DNA of 64,000 nucleotides from an uncultured Algibacter sp. (lineage in GTDB: Bacteria; Bacteroidota; Bacteroidia; Flavobacteriales; Flavobacteriaceae), in assembly GCF_947490405.1 (NCBI RefSeq), contig NZ_CANLGU010000005.1, forward strand, positions 124,001 to 188,000. The letters are read 5' to 3'. Below, in pieces: positions 60,916 to 64,000 of the stretch. The notes under the pieces were generated by a model, which worked only from the letters and a program-made list of their open reading frames with translations, searched no databases and was not told the DNA's origin. Positions within the stretch are counted from its first letter, which is position 1. Each line of letters starts with the position of its first letter. Position numbers and translations under genes: made by a program.

Positions 60916-63534
60916 TTATTTAACAATAAGCTTTTTTGTGGTTTTTGAAGTACCATCATCAACTTTTAAAAAGTACATGCCCTTTGTTAATTGAGATACA
61001 TCAATTTTTAATGATGCATCTTCAACTTCATTAGTTTTATCAAAAACACGTTTTCCCTGAATATCATAAATATTTATTTTAATTGTTTTATTGATGCCTT
61101 TACCAAAATTTAACTCAATAAAACTACGTGTTGGATTTGGATATATAGAGAAAACAGAACTATTAATTTCTGTATTTGAAAGTGTTGTAGTAAATTCAGT
61201 TTCAAACGTATTAGTTATTACAGCTGGATTAAAATCAAAATAAATTTCAGCAGTGTTTGGTATAATATCTCCAACGCTATAACCTGCTAATGGTTTTATT
61301 TTGTAGTGTAGATAACCATGGCTATTGGGTTCGTCCATATCTTCACTTGGTAAGTAGATATCATCAAATTGCCAGTTTAATTGATTATTAGTTCTTGTAA
61401 ATACATTTGCATGACTAGAACTGAGCATTTGGATGGTTGATTTATCTAATCTAGAATCTAAAGTATTATCAATAGAAACATTAATAGCATCAGCTGTTCC
61501 AACGTTTTGGAATCTAATTGTATAATATAGATAATCTTCTGAACCAAAACTACTATGAAGAATTTCTGGTCCGTGAGATTCTAATATATCATTGGGATCG
61601 TAGGAGCCGATGACTACTTCGGATAAAATTGAGGTGTTGTTTTCCAAATAATTGTCATTGTCTTGAGTAACATAAGCCGAGGTATTTGTAACAATAGTTC
61701 CAAGTTCTATATCTGTCGGACTTGTCATAAAAATTTGAATATACTCTGTATCTCCAGGGCTCAAATTCACAAAATCTAAATTAAATCCATTTATATTTTG
61801 AAGAAACGAATAATTCAAATTATCACTCTCTGCTCTAACGAACGTTAGTTGCGAATCTGCTACGAATTCTATTGTTCCAGAAGAAATATGCGTAGTGCCC
61901 AAATTTTGTAAAACAAGGTAGTTCTGATGCTCAAAACCCGGCCTTGGTGCAGCAAAATCATTTATAAGATAAACACTTAAATCTTCACAATCTTCAATTT
62001 CCACAATTGGAAAGTCAATCTCATAAGTACTGCTCGGTGAAACACTAATATTATCGAAAACACTTATGGGATTGTTAAAACAATTTAATGATTCTTCATT
62101 AAGCTCATAGCTAATCTTAAAAATATCCGTTTCTTTATCGGCTACTATTATAGCTTGTCCATTAGAGGATACAATTTCAGTAATTATACCATCATTATTT
62201 TTTTCATAACTAAAGGTTCCTCTAGAATAATATAACTCATCAACATCAAAACTTCCATTCATATTGCTATCCAAAAATGCTGACAACTCGATAAGCCCAA
62301 CATCACTTGAACAATTAACATTAATATCTATTGGTATATAGGTTTCAGGATTTCTATTACAGGTATTTAAAATTGAATAAAATTCAAGAGTAATCTTGTT
62401 TCCTGTAGACTGGAACGCAAGCCCTTTTAATGTATTAACGCGATTAGTAGAGGTTGGTGTTCCATTTCCATTATACAACTCCGTTCCGTCAGAATCCCTG
62501 ACCACTATATAACCTGAATTAGAGCCAAAAGTATCAATCGTACCATCTACAATTTCAAACGTTAAAGGTGAACCTCCAGTATTAATAAAGGTATAGCTTC
62601 TATCATCCGAGGTTTGACAAAAATTCAAGTTAAATGTTTCCCCACATTCTACCTCGCATGATGCGTTAAAATTGAAAAACAAACTTGTATAGTTGTAACA
62701 ACCAGATTGGTTGTCATCAACTCTAACAAAAATTTCTTTTGTGCCAAAAGTAAATTCAAAGGTACTGGGGTTCTCGATTGGATTAGTTTTACCAAGCATA
62801 TCGAGAAAATCATTGTAATAAGAAAACGTAAGACCTTCGGTATTTTCAACTAGTTGGGGCACGTAGGCTGTTAAATCATAAGCACCAACTTCGGTGGGGC
62901 AGTAAAATTGTGTTGGCAGATCATTAATTATAGGTGGTTCTATGTTATTTACACTAATTTCCAATTCCTTTATTGTTGCACAATTACTTCCAGATTTCAT
63001 ATAGATAGTTTCTGGGTTAGAAGTGTTTTCATAAATTAAAGGAATAGCATTACGCCCTCTTGAGGCATCTTCCATTGTTGGAAAAAAAGAAACATAATGA
63101 CCTGTTTCTTGTCTGATTTTGTTACGGATTGATCCCAAATAAAAGGTGGCAATACCATCAGAATTTGCCTCGCATATTTCGTAGACTTCATTTTCAAAAA
63201 CAGGAAATGACTGGACTTCAAGATAAATTATAGCAGTCTCAACGCAATTTCCTTGATCTAAACGAGCAAACACCCTATCACGATAAGGAGTTATATTCGA
63301 AAAACTGGACGGCAAAGGATTAATTCCTTGGTTGGCATCGGAGAAGGTTCTATGCAATGAATCTGGAGAGTAAAAATTGATGTCATTTATAGAAAAAACC
63401 GTTATTCCATCAGCGATATCATCGTCGCACTTAATTACTTCTTGGTCAAAAATAGTAGGGAATTCGCATTGAGCAGCGATTTTCTCAACATTAAAAAGAA
63501 TAAATATAAAAAAGAAAAGAAAAGTCTGTCTCAT
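60916..63534 (-). CDS. Large secreted protein with T9SS type A sorting domain
   Basis: 872 residues. A signal peptide MRQTFLFFFIFILFNVEKIAAQ is followed by ~550 residues of beta-rich, Ig-like and Asn/Asp-rich sequence without a known catalytic motif. Next is a conserved region of about 150 residues (GSYDPNDILESHG, LYYTIRFQNVGTADA, IPNTAEIYFDFNPAV) resembling the DUF7619-type domain. The C-terminal ~75 residues (VFSIYPNPTRSFIELNF...KGMYFLKVDDG...KKLIVK) are the type A sorting signal of the type IX secretion system. Likely a surface adhesin or gliding-associated protein of the cell envelope. Divergent from the methyltransferase gene. Confidence 0.88.
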   Translation of the reverse strand: MRQTFLFFFIFILFNVEKIAAQCEFPTIFDQEVIKCDDDIADGITVFSINDINFYSPDSLHRTFSDANQGINPLPSSFSNITPYRDRVFARLDQGNCVETAIIYLEVQSFPVFENEVYEICEANSDGIATFYLGSIRNKIRQETGHYVSFFPTMEDASRGRNAIPLIYENTSNPETIYMKSGSNCATIKELEISVNNIEPPIINDLPTQFYCPTEVGAYDLTAYVPQLVENTEGLTFSYYNDFLDMLGKTNPIENPSTFEFTFGTKEIFVRVDDNQSGCYNYTSLFFNFNASCEVECGETFNLNFCQTSDDRSYTFINTGGSPLTFEIVDGTIDTFGSNSGYIVVRDSDGTELYNGNGTPTSTNRVNTLKGLAFQSTGNKITLEFYSILNTCNRNPETYIPIDINVNCSSDVGLIELSAFLDSNMNGSFDVDELYYSRGTFSYEKNNDGIITEIVSSNGQAIIVADKETDIFKISYELNEESLNCFNNPISVFDNISVSPSSTYEIDFPIVEIEDCEDLSVYLINDFAAPRPGFEHQNYLVLQNLGTTHISSGTIEFVADSQLTFVRAESDNLNYSFLQNINGFNLDFVNLSPGDTEYIQIFMTSPTDIELGTIVTNTSAYVTQDNDNYLENNTSILSEVVIGSYDPNDILESHGPEILHSSFGSEDYLYYTIRFQNVGTADAINVSIDNTLDSRLDKSTIQMLSSSHANVFTRTNNQLNWQFDDIYLPSEDMDEPNSHGYLHYKIKPLAGYSVGDIIPNTAEIYFDFNPAVITNTFETEFTTTLSNTEINSSVFSIYPNPTRSFIELNFGKGINKTIKINIYDIQGKRVFDKTNEVEDASLKIDVSQLTKGMYFLKVDDGTSKTTKKLIVK

Positions 63535-63543
63535 AGTTTATAG

Positions 63544-63551
63544 TAAATTTG
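63544..63551 (+). promoter_or_regulatory. -7 box of the final methyltransferase gene
   Basis: TAAATTTG matches TAnnTTTG and lies 22 bp before TTG 63574. Confidence 0.5.
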
Positions 63552-63573
63552 CACAAACAAACCTAGTAAATAA

Positions 63574-64000
63574 TTGACTACAAAAACAATTTTAAGTACA
63601 CAAAACTCATTTATTCGTCAACTTGTTCAGTTAAAAGATAAGTCGCGCGAACGCAAAAAAACAGGCTTTTTTTTAATTGAAGGTATGCGCGAAATTACTC
63701 TTGCTATTAAGGGTGGATACGAGTTAGAAACCATTTTATTTTATCCAGATTTGTTTTCATTGGAACAACTAAACGATCTAACTTCGAATGTCATGTTGAG
63801 CGCAGTCGAAACCCAATTAAACTGTATTGAAGTTTCAAAAGAAGTTTATCAAAAATTAGCTTACCGCGATACTACTGAAGGTGTTTTAGCAGTTGGAAAA
63901 TCAAAGACAAATAGTTTAAGTGATTTGAGTTTTGAAACGAAAAACCCATTAATTCTAATCGCTGAAGCTCCAGAAAAACCTGGAAATATTGGTGCTATTT
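63574..64000 (+). CDS. SpoU-family RNA 2'-O-methyltransferase, TTG start, 3' end outside window
   Basis: The frame starts at TTG 63574, directly after an in-frame TAA at 63571, and runs past the right edge (142 codons visible). The N-terminal substrate-binding domain (about 10-100: TQNSFIRQLVQLKDKSRERKK.., TGFFLIEGMREITLAI) precedes the start of the SpoU domain, with LILIAEAPEKPGNIGAI, a characteristic motif of the TrmH group. A short dispersed palindrome lies in frame at about 63784-63813 and is translated as SNVMLSAVETQ. Confidence 0.85.
   Translation, partial: MTTKTILSTQNSFIRQLVQLKDKSRERKKTGFFLIEGMREITLAIKGGYELETILFYPDLFSLEQLNDLTSNVMLSAVETQLNCIEVSKEVYQKLAYRDTTEGVLAVGKSKTNSLSDLSFETKNPLILIAEAPEKPGNIGAI
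63784..63813. repeat. TGTTGAGCGCAGTCGAAA palindromic repeat inside a gene
   Basis: TCGAATGTCATGTTGAGCGCAGTCGAAAC resembles the intergenic repeat at 34063-34092 in opposite orientation. Here it is inside the methyltransferase frame and keeps it open. Confidence 0.55.

Noticed and set aside
1-64000. Prophage, transposon, integron or plasmid backbone
   Set aside because: No integrase, transposase, replication initiator, phage structural gene or mobilisation gene is recognisable. The accessory content is limited to RloAB, a fossil gene and short repeats.

Overview
The window is about 64 kb of AT-rich DNA from a member of the Bacteroidota, almost certainly a marine-type Flavobacteriaceae. This is inferred from protein families (a T9SS C-terminal sorting domain, DUF4293 beside rho, a BT_3928-like DoxX protein, a BlaI/M56 pair, the short ProRS, an orphan OppB-like permease), from promoters with the Bacteroidota -7 box TAnnTTTG, and from intergenic palindromic repeats typical of the group. 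No prophage, insertion sequence, CRISPR array, rRNA operon or replication origin is visible. Two tRNA genes (Arg-ACG and Glu-TTC) are present.

Layout. 1-7.1 kb: a truncated hypothetical gene, a Ca2+/Na+ antiporter, a BlaI-type repressor with an M56 (BlaR1-like) membrane peptidase behind tandem palindromic operators, two tiny ORFs in a 767-bp gap, and a long protein built of ~20-residue Asp-Ser-Ile repeats. 7.1-24.1 kb: one leftward cluster of adaptor, ABC ATPase, four tandem FtsX/MacB permeases, a second ATPase and a TolC-like protein. It diverges from a sigma-54 response regulator and histidine kinase pair that probably controls it. 24.2-29.1 kb: tRNA-Arg, then a Crp/Fnr regulator followed by a reduced-sulfur module (two YeeE/YedE half-transporters, a TauE/SafE exporter, a CstB-like persulfide dioxygenase-rhodanese, a DUF2892 protein and an HMA protein). 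Two promoters in this module carry the same operator at exactly the same distance from the -7 box. 29-40.4 kb: housekeeping genes (clpS, prmA, tpiA, TlpA-like, OppB-like permease, DoxX-like, DUF1599, folP, cdaA, DUF3667, MsbA-like ABC exporter, truA). 40.5-43 kb: an RloA/RloB (AbiL-like) putative phage-defence pair, bracketed by inverted repeats and beside an element with inverted-repeat ends. 43-64 kb: YfcE-like phosphodiesterase, FKBP isomerase, DUF4293, rho, rpsT, tRNA-Glu, proS, a Trp/Gly-rich lipoprotein, a FadL-type porin, folE, cysS, yidD, a beta-helix lipoprotein, pepD, DUF3810, a DUF6503-like lipoprotein, a large T9SS-secreted protein and the start of a SpoU-type RNA methyltransferase.

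The most notable non-coding signal is a dispersed ~90-160 bp element with complementary ends (GCGTTA...TAACGC). At least six copies lie between genes in this window, in two interior subtypes, and one copy has a compensatory change in its ends. Several shorter palindrome families are also scattered between genes. Some touch start codons, and one lies in frame inside the final methyltransferase gene.
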